Assembly: GCA_963556695.1 (NCBI GenBank)
Contig: CAUWAG010000003.1
Span: 7,874,001-7,938,000 of the forward strand
From: Anthostomella pinea
Taxonomy: Eukaryota > Ascomycota > Sordariomycetes > Xylariales > Xylariaceae
Direction of reading: 5' to 3'
DNA length: 64,000 nt
Shown here: positions 11,320 to 21,731 of the stretch, piece after piece
Layout: each line of letters opens with the position of its first letter
Numbering within the stretch: the first letter of the stretch is position 1
Notes under the pieces: generated by a model
The model's database searches: none
The model's input: only the letters and a program-made list of their open reading frames with translations
Told to the model about the DNA's origin: nothing
Translations under genes and position numbers: made by a program

Positions 11320-12986
11320 TCGAGAGCACCCAGGCGACTGATGGAAGCTGCGGGATACTATTCAGCGCTGGGGAGAATTTGCGGAGCGCATTCAAGACAG
11401 CTCCCGGGCAATTGGTTGCAGCTGCCCATCGAGGCTCCTTGAAAGTGGTGATCATGTTGGAACTACACTAACACACACGTTGATCAGCCACGTGGGATTG
11501 CACTGGACTATAACTGCTACAGCTACGAGACTCGTCACAGATGGGGCGAGATCATCATAAGGGCCAACCTCGTGGTCTAGTAGTCACTGTCGCAGTTCCA
11601 GAAAGGGGTTCAGCACAAGCTTCCCATTACCAAAACAAGTGGTGCATATGATTGAGAAGCATATGCAGACACTTACTTGACGCAGGATAGGAATGGCGAA
11701 GAGATGCCTCATTGCAAGGCACCTCTGAGGTTGAATTCATTGTCATGTGCTCTACCTGCCAACAACTACGAAGCATTGCCAGGAGATTTCATCGGTTTTT
11801 TCTGATAGACCATAGACAGTTGCAACTCACAGATGGGAAAAAAGATCAAAGAAAAAAAGCTTCAATGGATCAAGGCCATAGACAAGTGACCTCGCCGCAC
11901 ACCCACTGGCCTACAAGTGCTTCACTCCAACACCCAGCCACCACACTTGATTCAGGTGCCTTCACCTCCCTGACAGCCATCCTAGTAGTATTCAACTTTC
12001 ATATTCGTATGCGCCATACTCCAACTCAACTCACCCGCTGACACGCACTGAAAACCTGACCTGTGTTCTTCTCCGTTGATATTGGGCCACGCATCAATGC
12101 TTGGTGTCCGAATTTCTTTGTCTTAAACCCGTATTTTACACCAACTGTGAATATCGTCGTGAAAACGAACAACATGCCGATTGCTTGTAGCTGAAACGGA
12201 ATACTGCTACGTTACGCTTAGAAACAGACCTCAAAAAGAACTGGTGGTCAAGCGCGCCGGCCGGCTACCTGTTAAGCTCTGCATATGTTCACAAATGTTC
12301 ATCGATCCGCTCAGTCGCTGACATCCTCCACAAGGCCCATCTAAGCCGAATGTTACTTTGAAAGAAGCCAGAGTGTGACACCGAGATCGGCTGATAACCT
12401 GACCAGGTCCGTTTTCGAGACCACGCTTTAGTACAAGATGGACGTGATGTGACCGCTTCAGTATATGACAGCTGCCGTGTCAGCACAACGACCGTGAGTA
12501 TCTCCAGCAACGTCGGGGTGAGGAAGGGGCTTTTGTCTCAACTACAGGAATCCTCGAACTCATCGTAGAATCGTAGTTGGCGATGCGTTATGGGAGTTCT
12601 CCGGGTAACCGTCGGCAGTGTAGCCCCTCTTAGCTCTCTCGGCGATAGTATCTCGAACCTCGTCGGCGATGGCTTCCTCCCCTCACTCGGCGACTGGGCC
12701 CTGGTAGGGCCAAACCCTAAGGCTCAGAGCCCAATAGTCACCCGGGTGAATTTCTAGGGTTCCAGATCCCCGTCCCAACCCCATCCTCCACACACACTTC
12801 TCGCTCAATACCATAACTATCAGCGAGGACAACTCTGATCCTCCCTCCATACCAGCAACCTCACTGCTCATCAAGTCATACTACACCGCGTATCAAGGTC
12901 AGACTCTCCTTCCTGACGCCTCTACTGGTGCTTTTCTTGCGCCTTTCCTGTGTATGCTGATGAGTTCTTCCCTTCGACCAGGCAAG
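11320..12986. other. Gene-free region and promoter of the two-finger protein
   Basis: About 1.7 kb with no supportable gene; frames are short and broken. CA-rich tracts occur near 11900-12030 and C-rich tracts near 12770-12950, the latter probably the leader of the gene starting at 12987. Confidence 0.5.
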
Positions 12987-13559
12987 ATGGCTCCCAGCAA
13001 GAAGAAACCCGCCCACCCCGACGAGCATCACCCGACCGACCAGCCCGCGAAAGATGGTGTCAACGGCTTCGTTCTCCGTGACGGCAAGTTCGAGTGCCAC
13101 GAGAAGCGCCCTAGCGGAAACAACTGCTACTCGGTCATGAACAACAAGGCCCACAACATCACCTCTCACCTCTCCTCGTTGCACAAGATCGGCGGCAAGT
13201 ACCTGAAGAACGAGGCCAAGAAGATCCTCCCCAACGGCGAGGTCGACAAGATCTGGCCGTGCCAGTACAAGGGCACTCCCTTCTGCGGCGAGCGATCGAC
13301 GAACTTCCACAACCTCGTCGCGCACATGCGCCAGGCCCACGAGATGAGGGGATCTTTCGAGCAGTGGGAGCAGGACGCCCTGCTGCAGATGCAGGAGAAG
13401 GAGGACGCCGCCGGCGAGCTGGCGATCAAGAATTTTTTGCGCGAGCTGGAGGACGAGTCTCTACCGCCCCCTGACCGCGTCGACAACACCAAGCGAGATC
13501 GTGACGACCAGGACCAGGGTCCGCCCGGCTTTGGCGGCGGTCAGGGCGTTGCTGTCTAG
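12987..13559 (+). CDS. Small protein with two atypical C2H2-like zinc fingers
   Basis: Single exon, 190 residues. I prefer the ATG at 12987 (CAAGATGGCT); an in-frame ATG at 12954 would add 11 residues. Two similar metal-binding patterns are visible: C37-x9-C47-x13-H61-x4-H66 and C92-x7-C100-x12-H113-x4-H118. Each pairs a cysteine couple with an H-x4-H helix (SHLSSLH and AHMRQAH), resembling BED or degenerate C2H2 fingers rather than the classic C-x2-C form. The N-terminus is basic and histidine-rich, and the C-terminus is acidic then glycine-rich (DRDDQDQGPPGFGGGQG). A nucleic-acid or protein-binding role is inferred; no known family is recognised. Codon use is strongly C/G-ending (Kozak context and codons typical of well expressed fungal genes), so I regard it as a real gene. 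Confidence 0.75.
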   Translation: MAPSKKKPAHPDEHHPTDQPAKDGVNGFVLRDGKFECHEKRPSGNNCYSVMNNKAHNITSHLSSLHKIGGKYLKNEAKKILPNGEVDKIWPCQYKGTPFCGERSTNFHNLVAHMRQAHEMRGSFEQWEQDALLQMQEKEDAAGELAIKNFLRELEDESLPPPDRVDNTKRDRDDQDQGPPGFGGGQGVAV

Positions 13560-13978
13560 CCAACAGATGGGCATCTTCACAGCTCATCCACCGTCCCAAG
13601 AAGCCCTCAACGATGGCTCCCAAGGCCGCAGGTGCCCGCACGGTGTGGGACGATACCACAAGAACGGACCTGCTACAGGCAATCATGGACGGCGCTGCTG
13701 GAGAACGCAGAAAGGGATCAGGGTTTATGGGGGAGACACGTACATAGACGAGCAGACTTCTTGAGTAACTCAGTCGGTCAATATATGCATATGTGCCCCC
13801 AACGTTGCCAATTTCCCACACATGATTAATAATTACTATCCCTTCGGCAAAGATACCAAGACAATATCTTGCATGAAGAAGCCGCTTCAAGCTTGGGGCT
13901 TATGCCTCACTGTTCACGCTCATGAGCCACGAATACTTGCCCACTATGCTACCCTTGATACAATTGGAGATCCCCATC

Positions 13979-13986
13979 CCCATGGG
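13979..13986. repeat. 8-bp palindrome CCCATGGG
   Basis: Perfect dyad; first of a group of GC-rich palindromes in this intergenic region. Confidence 0.6.
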
Positions 13987-14080
13987 TTTGTCTTGATTTG
14001 TCGTACCCATAAGTCCCCGTGGTGGAATTCAACAAGGTGGGTGGGTCATGGGGTCTAAATTTCTCCTGTGGTGTCTTGGC

Positions 14081-14098
14081 GGGTCCCCATGGGGACCC
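14081..14098. repeat. 18-bp perfect palindrome
   Basis: The sequence gggtccccatggggaccc is its own reverse complement. It could be a hairpin, a dimeric binding site or the centre of a decayed inverted-repeat element. No flanking terminal repeats or target-site duplication were found by eye. Confidence 0.8.
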
Positions 14099-14214
14099 AT
14101 CGTCAAAGACGCTGCCATAGATTCAAGAGCGCGGCTCAGCAGTGCTTATGAAGCAATGATGTGAGAAATGACTATCAGCGTATACCGATGAATAGTCAGT
14201 ACGGTGGGACCCGT

Positions 14215-14250
14215 GGGGATTACTGATACCCCTAGGGATTACTAATCCCC
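14215..14250. repeat. Inverted repeat ggggatta / taatcccc around CCCTAGGG
   Basis: 8-bp arms at 14215-14222 and 14243-14250 enclose another perfect palindrome, CCCTAGGG, at 14230-14237. Confidence 0.7.
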
Positions 14251-14522
14251 GTTGCTGAATAAGGGGCCTTGGCGAACGAGGCTTCATGTTGTTGCTCGAT
14301 ATCTGCCTCCAAAGAGCCTTCGTCTTCAATGGCACACCCTTGGGAAGTCTATAAAGCAGAAGCTGATGCTCCCGTTTTTCACTACGCTTCTTGTCCATCC
14401 GCAACTCTCTGCGAGCCATAGATATCGACGGAAGTCATCCGAGCTATCGGTGCATCTGACATATTCGTCCCACGCGACCACTGACCTAAGGTACATCCAC
14501 AGGTATCGACAAAGTTGCCAGC

Positions 14523-15632
14523 ATGATGCCGCTACTCAGCATTATCCTAACTGCTTTCATCGCACAAGCAGCGGCCCTCACGAACTTCGACCAGTGGGAG
14601 CACGGCCGTGTCGCCTTAGAAGATGTCAGCATCCACTTCCGCTACGCCGGCTCCGGCCCTCCCCTACTGCTCGTCCACGGCAACCCCCAATTCAGCCTGA
14701 CATGGCAGTTCATTGGTCCGATCCTCGCGCAGAACTACACCGTCATCGCCGCAGACAATAGGGGCGCCGGCGACTCCAGCATCCCGCCCGACGGTAACTA
14801 CAGCGCCACGGCATCGGCCGGCGACCTCAAGGGCGTCTTGGATTTTTTGAACATTTCCTCGACGTACGTCTTTGCGCACGACAAGGGCGTCGGAGTTGCG
14901 GCTGCGCTGGCGGTCCAGAATCCGGGCCTCGTCAAGATGCTGGGACTGGCCGAGTACGTGCTCCCCGGGTTCGGGTACGAGGCGGTGTCGACTCCCGCGC
15001 CGTACTGGGACTTGTACCAGAACCCGCAGCTCGCGATCTTCCAGGTGCCGGACCTTGCCGAGTTCCTGATCGCCGGGAAGGAGAAGGGATTCCTGGAGTG
15101 GTACTTCTATCACGGCAGCTACGCTGGGGTGACGGCATTCACTGAGGACACGGTCAATCGCTATGCGTCGAGTATATCGAAACCCGGGTTTTTGAGGGCG
15201 ATGCTTGGACCGTTCGTCACTGCGTCGATCACGGCGGACTCGAGCTTCTTCAAGGGGACGCTGGGGTCGGCTCCGCTGGGCATGCCGGTGCTGGGGATGG
15301 GCGGAGAGGCAAGTTTCGGTATCGAGGCCAATTTGCATCAGGTCTTTGACCCGATCGCGACAGACTTGGAGATCGCTATTGTTCCCAAGGCAGGACATTG
15401 GATCGGTAAGTCTCGTTGTTGATTCCAGCGAAGCCTTCTACGGTTACTGACTCCCGACACAGCTGACGAGAATCCCGTCTGGGTCGCGGACCGCGTGCAG
15501 CAGTTCTTGGCCAAGGACACTTCTGCCCTGCCAGCTGTGGACCTGTCGTATCTCAAGGACAGGGTCACCCTGACTGTCGGCTACTATGGGACATTCAGGA
15601 ACGCTGCTTTGGGAGGTCTGACACTATCATGA
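14523..15632 (+). CDS. Secreted alpha/beta hydrolase (epoxide hydrolase / dehalogenase type)
   Basis: Two exons, 14523-15405 and 15463-15632, 350 residues. The N-terminus MMPLLSIILTAFIAQAAAL is a clear signal peptide, so secretion is expected. The fold signature follows: oxyanion-hole motif LLLVHGNPQFS (H52-G-N-P), a nucleophile elbow with aspartate (D120 in VFAHDKGVG) and the catalytic histidine H292 in PKAGHWI just before the intron. An aspartate nucleophile with HGNP is the pattern of epoxide hydrolases and haloalkane or fluoroacetate dehalogenases, not of serine esterases; the residue after D is K where W or R is usual. The cap region (about 150-230) is aromatic-rich (APYWDLYQNPQLAIF, WYFYHGSYAG). 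Substrate unknown. The intron is GTAAGT...ACACAG, phase 1, and restores ADENPVWVADRVQQFL. Confidence 0.87.
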
Positions 15633-15852
15633 AAGCTTTGATATTGTACATTTAGACCAATCTTCAGGGTTCATTCCCAATACGTCACCATTCACCGCGA
15701 TGCTGCCCCTTAAAGTGCAACGTCAAGAGAAGCGAGGTCACTACATAGGTCCCGGGTCGCCCTGTCTCCACCACTGCAGCCGCCACTCGATTCCCGTCTC
15801 TTGCTGCGACTGCGGCGGTGCCGCGCACCATGAGTGCCCTTCTACGCCGACA
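15633..15852. other. Spacer between the hydrolase gene and LINE tail
   Basis: No gene recognised. If the pseudogene to the right was once intact, its 3' part should lie here on the minus strand, but I could not recognise a continuation. Confidence 0.35.
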
Positions 15853-16165
15853 GTTTGTTTGTTTGTTTTGTATTTAACGTGGGGGATTGCTCCTCAGTAG
15901 TTCAAACCACGCCTCCCAGAGCCTCTGCATCGCAGGGTTGTGGAGGTCTCAAGATAATAAGTACAGTCAGTCCCGCTCACGGGCCCATCCCCGTTGTTGC
16001 GGCGGTATGGCCTTGGGGTCATCCATCTGGTCCTTCAAGAAAAGCTATCTATCGGGGGCAGATTGTTGAAAAGAACTTGCTCTTCTCCACGAATTTTGCC
16101 CATTCTGTGCTCCTCTCCCCTAAGTATTGTAAACAAGCTGCCCTAGGCGAGTACCTAGGCAGCCA
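15853..16165 (-). mobile_element. 5'-truncated LINE (Tad-like non-LTR retrotransposon) 3' end
   Basis: The minus strand reads the last residues of a LINE ORF2 (YLGERSTEWAKFVEKSKFF, then stop), a short 3' UTR and an (AAAC)n tail, visible on the plus strand as gtttgtttgtttgttttg from 15853. The same segment occurs at 30825-31140 in the opposite orientation with high identity. Truncation at the 5' end and a simple 3' tail are what target-primed reverse transcription leaves. A target-site duplication is not obvious. It lies inside a gene read on the same strand. Confidence 0.8.
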
Positions 16166-16731
16166 GGATCGGGACTGGCCCGGGTCGTGATGTTCAGATA
16201 GTCGACGGTGTCGTAGATGATGCCCCACATGTCGTCGGCGTCCATAAACGCAGGGTCGTACGCGGCGAGGCTGGTGATCTTGAACTGGAATGTGCATTCG
16301 GTCGTTTTCATGGCGTCGGCCTCGCTGACGGTGACTGACGAAGCGATGAAGGAGTTGTAGACCGCGTCGTTGTAGGACTGTTTCCCGTCAGATGTCAGTA
16401 ACTACCGTAACCGAAGCTTCTACAACCATCTCGAAGGGGCTTCGAGGCGATGCGAAGGCAGACAAAGAAAATGAGGGTTCTAGGCTGTTCTTTCGAGACC
16501 AAGGTGCTTCTGAGACAAGCTTGAAGATGGGGTATAGGCCTAGGTACTGACCTCAATGTAGTAGCCCATGGGCGTCCGGGCGTCATTGTCGACCTTGAGC
16601 TGGTGAAGGCACGCCTGGGCCGAAGCCCAGTCCGTCTTGCTCTTGACTGGAAAAGTGCCGACAATCTTTGAAGGTCCGCACCCGCCCACGCCGAAGCCGA
16701 TGCTGGCGGGTGCTTTCTGGATGACACAGTT
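16166..16731 (-). pseudogene. Small cysteine-containing protein gene, interrupted by LINE
   Basis: Two exons are readable: complement 16552-16731 begins NCVIQKAPASIGFGVGGCGP and ends TPMGYYIE; complement 16166-16377 begins SYNDAVYNSFIASSVTVSEA and runs through ADDMWGIIYDTVDYLNITTR before entering the LINE at about 16165. A GTCAGT...AAACAG intron (16378-16551) in phase 0 joins them, and an acceptor precedes 16731, so an upstream exon should exist; I could not define it (a signal-peptide exon is plausible). The reading frame has no stops. The product is not recognised; regularly spaced cysteines suggest a small secreted protein, which is inference. The LINE cuts off the C-terminus, so the gene is probably inactive or encodes an altered end. 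Confidence 0.5.
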
Positions 16732-17298
16732 CTGGCGGAGCTTTTAACCAATCAGAGACACGATTCATTTCACACGGGTTATATTACCTCGCATATAACC
16801 ACATCTGATATGGTTTAGTTGCCACAGCCCCTAGTGCGTTGAGTTCATCCGAGTCTCTTCCTCGATCGTCTTCCTTGAGCGAAGCCTTCCAACACACTGA
16901 ATAAAAATCAACTTGCCCCTAGTTAGATCACCTAGCGGAAGCTAGGAGAGCGACAAGACATACACCATGACAATGTACATATACGGGGACAGGTCCAAGA
17001 TCTGTCAGCGCTTGCTTTTGCATACAGCTCCCGTTCGTTCATCCGTTTGCTCTCTCTTCTGCAGATACACAACATCAACCCCATTCTCGGCTTATTAGCT
17101 ATTGCTAACTCTCAGGGGCTTTAATTGGGAGTTTTCTCTTGACACAGTTCTTTAAAGTTTTGCTGCTAGGAGGCATGGCTTGCCATCAAGGTGCTGGAAC
17201 TACAAGCCAGGTTGTTAGATTCCAATATAGTTTAGCCACCAAGTACCCAACCCACCTCTATAGTCAGCTTCAAGAGAAGTTCTTTCTAACAATTATAT
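16732..17298. other. Region upstream of the broken gene
   Basis: No supportable gene. It probably holds the missing first exon and promoter of the minus-strand pseudogene. The part near 17090-17290 is AT-rich. Confidence 0.35.
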
Positions 17299-17372
17299 GG
17301 CAGTGTGGTGTAATGGTGCACACCGCCGTAGAGATGATGCGGAAGGGGCTGGTTCGATTCCAGTCGCTGCCA
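17299..17372 (+). tRNA. tRNA-like sequence (pseudo-tRNA or SINE head)
   Basis: These 74 nt fold as a cloverleaf. The acceptor stem is GGCAGTG/CGCTGCC, the D stem GTGT/ACAC, the anticodon stem CCGTA/TGCGG and the T arm GCTGG-TTCGATT-CCAGT. An A-box match (TGGTGTAATGG) and a perfect B box (GGTTCGATTCC) are present. The anticodon loop GAGATGA lacks the universal U33 and would present GAT (Ile), which eukaryotes normally read with AAT. An extra base separates the D and anticodon stems, and no T-run terminator follows. A decayed tRNA gene or the tRNA-derived head of a SINE fits better than a working tRNA. Confidence 0.5.
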
Positions 17373-17679
17373 CTTAAAAAAATTATGTGTCTCTTTCTTT
17401 GGTCCTCTTCCCTTCATGCGTGAGGCTACACAAAGCCACAAAGGCTCATCGAGACCAATCATACTGTAAAGCAGCGAGTACGGTGGATTGGTCATACCAC
17501 CTTGCATGCCTCGCTATGAAGAGAATTCAGTGAGAGACTAGTACATAAAACACCGAATCACTGCTTGTTCTATAGCGAATTAACGCCTCTCGGCCTGATC
17601 TGGCACTACGATCGGCCCTTCATGTCTTGCGTCAGCAGCATCTAGAAATTACGCAGGTCTGGTCGGACTCGACGGAAAC
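17373..17679. other. Spacer; expected but missing 5' part of membrane-protein gene
   Basis: The N-terminal module of the family encoded at 17680 would be expected here, but I see no readable exon for it. Confidence 0.35.
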
Positions 17680-19268
17680 ATGGCGCGAGCCCAGCATATT
17701 ATCCACCAACAGCCTCCACTCGTCGAACTCTCGCTCAAAGATTGTATTGAAACATTCGGCACCGGGTCTAGCGCTACCTGGGGCGATGTCGTGTTACTTC
17801 ATAGACTAGGAGCAGCAGACACAAATGTTCCATACCTTCTCAAGCAGCCTTGGCACCTTCGCGACTCTTGTCTGCCATCCACTACTATTAACCCATGGGG
17901 CTGGACGTGCGAGCCAATTTATTCATATTTATCATACAATCCCTGTGACGCTCAGGCTATCCTCCAGTCCTCAGACCCATGGAAGATAGCAGAGCGTGTG
18001 GTCACACGAGTCTTGCACGGAAGTTGCCAGAGCGTTGCGAACTTGAATGTTAGCTTGGCTATCATTATAGTCGTCGTACATATCACGCCATCTTTTTTCA
18101 AGATGCTAGGCCCTGTTTTCTCGGATGGTATCTGTTCTTCTTGTGGCAATGAAGACAAGACATTAACATATACGCAGTTGATCTGCATCTCGGGCAAGCT
18201 CGCTGCTATGATCATGGCCGTCATTCTCATTGGCGATCAGCTGCTCATCACCATCGGAGACGCAGTGGCCTCGTTCCTGCGGCAGCCCGAAAGTCTGTCG
18301 GAAGCAGACACACAACGTCGTACGTCGCCTTCTGGTGCCAGTCGTTGCCGAACGGTTCGACAAAAGATGAGCGCGGCCTTTTTTTGGTCAACCATACTGT
18401 ATGTAGCCGAATGACGGTTCCTGGCCAAGCTAACATCACATCTCAGGGGCCTTGGCTGCGTCTCGCTCTCATGGGGTTTTTTTGTGTACACGTTCAGAGA
18501 AACGAATCCTCGGTCACCAAATTCAACCTTGACGCCATGTTCAAGCTAGGCCTCGGCAACATGCCTGCTACGTGGACGACAAGCCAAAGTGACCACATCA
18601 TAAGATACCCCGACGCTGAAAACCCGTCGACCTCATACACGAGTGGTGCAGTTCTAGCCAACTTGCCCCTGATCGCTCTCAGCTTTTGGTACCTCATTTT
18701 CAACAACTACATCACCCGGCTGTTTGTCGCGCTCGAGTTCCGAAGCTTTTCGACACGCCGTCGGGGCCTTCTAGTCAGCAAGCATTCTAAAGATACCAAG
18801 CAACGTAAAGTACATTTCCTGCAGATCCCTCTGAGGCACAGTCTACTCAACATCGCGGTATTTGTCCTCCTACACACCCTTCTATCCCAGACTCTATTCC
18901 TACGCAGAGTCTACGCCGTCTACCCGCAATCCTTTGACAATCCCAATGACATTGGTAAGAAGCTTGTCCCAATGATTGAATATTCGCCCTTGGCGAGTCT
19001 TGCGTTTGCCTCTTTGTCAACGGCTTTGGTGGTTACGGGTGTCATCATAGGTCTGCTCAAAATCGACTGGAGGTTTCCCAATACGGGCGGAGACTCGCTT
19101 GCCATCGGGGCAGCTTGCCATCCCCCTGATGGCATTAGCAATACTGAAGATGGTGAGGTGAGGTGGGGTGTCACGAAAAGAACTGGTGACGGTACTGTAA
19201 ACTGCTCTTTCAGCTTGCTGCCGGTACGGCCGCCAGGCGAAACGGGACGAATAGCGCTGTGTTCTTAA
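17680..19268 (+). CDS. Fungal multi-pass membrane protein, DUF6536 family, 5'-truncated
   Basis: Three exons by my reading: 17680-18398, 18447-18483 (37 nt) and 18546-19268, 492 residues. The family is recognised by LSLKDCIETF near the start, a long external segment ending NPWGWTCEPIYSYLSYNPC, TIGDAVASFL after a membrane segment, LGLGNMPATW, and the C-terminal pair IGAACHPP and WGVT...VNCSFS. At least six hydrophobic segments are visible, including VSLAIIIVVVHITPSFF, GKLAAMIMAVILIGDQLL, LPLIALSFWYLIF and LAFASLSTALVVTGVIIGLL. Members normally carry an N-terminal DUF6536 module (name from memory) with further helices; it is absent here, and the ATG at 17680 enters mid-protein. So the gene is either truncated or has unseen upstream exons. 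Both introns have good branch sites, and the 37-nt exon restores the frame without an indel. Function unknown. Confidence 0.6.
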
Positions 19269-19644
19269 CAAGCATCGCGAGTGAAGGTAGAAAGCTTCTA
19301 GACCTTGAATTCTAGATATTGAAATTCGTACCTTGGGGGTTGATGTTACGTGCCACACAGATACCTCCTTTTGGCGACAGGAAGTACGTCATCCCTCGAG
19401 ACCACGTGCACCGACACAAGTCTGACGAGGCATCGTCAATGAAGGGACACGGTGAGCACATAGCGTGCCGTGTTTCATTGGTATCAGAGACAGCTGCTTT
19501 GTTCTGCCCGTCTACATCACTTAAATCATATCGATGAAGCAATATCTACCACATGACAGCTTCCTATTCAACCATTTGCCCAGCCCAGTCTGCCACTCCA
19601 CCGACTCAATTCGACGGCACATCAGCTACACCACGTACACAGCA
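19269..19644. other. Convergent 3' region
   Basis: The two membrane-protein genes end here facing each other. No coding signal. Confidence 0.5.
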
Positions 19645-21731
19645 TCAAATTACCGCATACACCGCAGCACCCAGGAGCAAATACACAATCCTCTCCTTGC
19701 GACTCCAAGTCCCAATCCCATCCCCAGCTCCCTCATCTCTCCCAGTTTTCCACAGACCATACCCGATACCGGCGAGCAGAACGATGAAACACGCAACCGG
19801 GAGCGAAAAAAGCACGAACGGGAACAAGCTGAATTCTTTGAAAAGGACCTCGTAGATCGAGTACTGCGGCCGGTAGCCGAGGGAAAAGTTGAAGGAGGCG
19901 CCGAAGAAGACGACGGTCACGGCGACCAGCGCGCCGCAGGCGTTGAAGAGCGCGGGCCCGAGATAGGGGGATGGGTGGTATGGGATCAGGTCCCTCTTGC
20001 GCCGCGTGGATGGCGACGGAGACCGCGCCTTCGCTGGCTTGTGGGCTACCCGAAGTACGTCCTGGGGCGTCGGGGTAGTGGAGGCGGTTCTGGACGCAGA
20101 ATTCGAGAGTGCGATGCTCAAAGCTGCGAGGAGCGGCGCGACGAAGAGTAGGACAGGCAGGAACTGCGCGCAGCTCCACTGGGTTGCCGGATCGGAGCCC
20201 GTTGTTGGCTTAGAACCCATGATACGAAGTGTGTCCCACACCAGAAGGACGAGACTGTAATAGATCTTTCAAGTGTCAGGTTAGCGAAACCCCTAAATAA
20301 ACAGTGACTCGGAAAAGGGAAAATCGACGCCCGGGACATACCTCTGCAAGTGTAGAGCACAGCAGATCGACCTGCAACCTCAGCGTGAACGCCAGCGCGG
20401 TGCATACCACCTCGACTGGGCCAACTCGCCTCTCGACCCAGTTCTCCGCATCGACATTTTCGAGGGATGCAAGCCGAGCGCCCTGCCTGACGCCAAAGGC
20501 TGATGACTCGCCACAGGCCGCACATACTCTCTTCAGTACCTTCTCCATCAGATTTCCGGCAGGTTGTCTTACCCGCGCATTCAGCGTCTCAGACGATCCC
20601 GCAAACAGCTTAACAGTCCTCACCACGACACCGAGCCCAAGAACCACAGCGCCGAAAAGCACAAACTGGAACGCCTCCGTCTGGGCCAGGTATTCCCGGT
20701 CGGTGCAAGCGCGGAAGTAGTCGTTGCCCTCCTCGCAGCGCTCGCTCACCAGCTCATAGAACCTGCGCTTGGCACTGCCCATGTCGAACAGGCAGAGGGC
20801 AGGGTCCTGCGGCATCGCCGCGCTGACCTCGGCGTACCCGTCGTCGTACTCCCAGTTGAAGAAGGTGGTGGGCAACGATGCCGCGATGAAACAGGTCGTG
20901 AATACCACCAGAACCGACAACCGCACGACTCTCTGCCAGGGCCGCGAACGCATATGCCCGCGCAGCGCCGTGTGCGCCGCCAGATACGTGAGCAGCGGGA
21001 ACCAGCAGAGATGGAGGATGTACTGCCAGTTGGTGGCATTAAGGCCTTGCGGAAGGGCGTAGAGGGCGGCGCTCGTCAGTAGAGCCAGGCCAGTGAGAGC
21101 CTGCGTGTCGGAGAGGGTGAGGAGAGCCTTATAACTCATCAGCTACGCAGTTCTAAGGCATACAGTATGAAGCTGCTAAGGGGTGAGGCTGTAGTCGGAA
21201 TGAGCAGGGAACTCACCAGTTCGCAGAACCGCACGATGGGCTTGCACCTTGCGGCGAGGAAACGGTGTACACCGAGGACGGCGAGGACGCTCTTGGCGCA
21301 CCCGCGTATCCAGGAGAGGAAGACGGCGTCGACGGGGTTGGGGTTCCAGCCTTCGGCTTCGCCATCTTTTGAACCCTCATGACTTTCGACCTTACGCCCA
21401 AGAGGCAACGCGTCGTCGCCTCTGCCTTCACTCCGGTTTGCAGACGCAAAGGGATATCGTTCCGGCTCGAACCCGAGAAGGTAGTGCCCCAACAGGAGTA
21501 GGAATGCTAGGTATGCCGCTCCGAGGAACCCTATGAAGAGCTATAATATCTCGTCATCAGCACACGTTCGGCAAGACAGAGAGATAGACCGAGAAAACTC
21601 ACGCCCTTGCCCACAACATCGCTACCGAGGTCGGGTGTCAGTTGCTCAACGCAACTCATCAGCGGATGGGTGTCCATGTCGATTTCGAATACCACTTCTG
21701 TACGATCAGGTAGTTGAGCAATGGAAAACAT
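19645..21731 (-). CDS. Uncharacterised fungal multi-pass membrane protein
   Basis: Four exons on the minus strand: 21731-21603, 21540-21217, 21142-20342 and 20265-19645, all phase 0, 624 residues. It belongs to a large Pezizomycotina family of integral membrane proteins that I know only as hypotheticals. Typical features are LSDTQALTGLALLTSAA at the start of the membrane region, a helix pair WQYILHLCWFPLLTYLAAHTALRGH and RVVRLSVLVVFTTCFIAA, and IYYSLVLLVWDTLRI after the last splice. About seven to eight hydrophobic segments are visible, the last two being NACGALVAVTVVFFGASFNF and FVLFSLPVACFIVLLAG. The soluble stretch between exon 2 and the membrane core is polar. Every intron has GT-AG ends and keeps the frame, so the model is strong although the function is unknown. 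The start at 21731 is the first ATG in frame. Confidence 0.75.

Larger units (their letters stand above)
13560..14522. other. Intergenic region with a palindrome cluster
   Basis: No gene. It contains several short perfect palindromes built on the same GGGGTCC-like theme, listed as repeats below. The last 100 bp is the presumed leader of the hydrolase gene. Confidence 0.5.
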
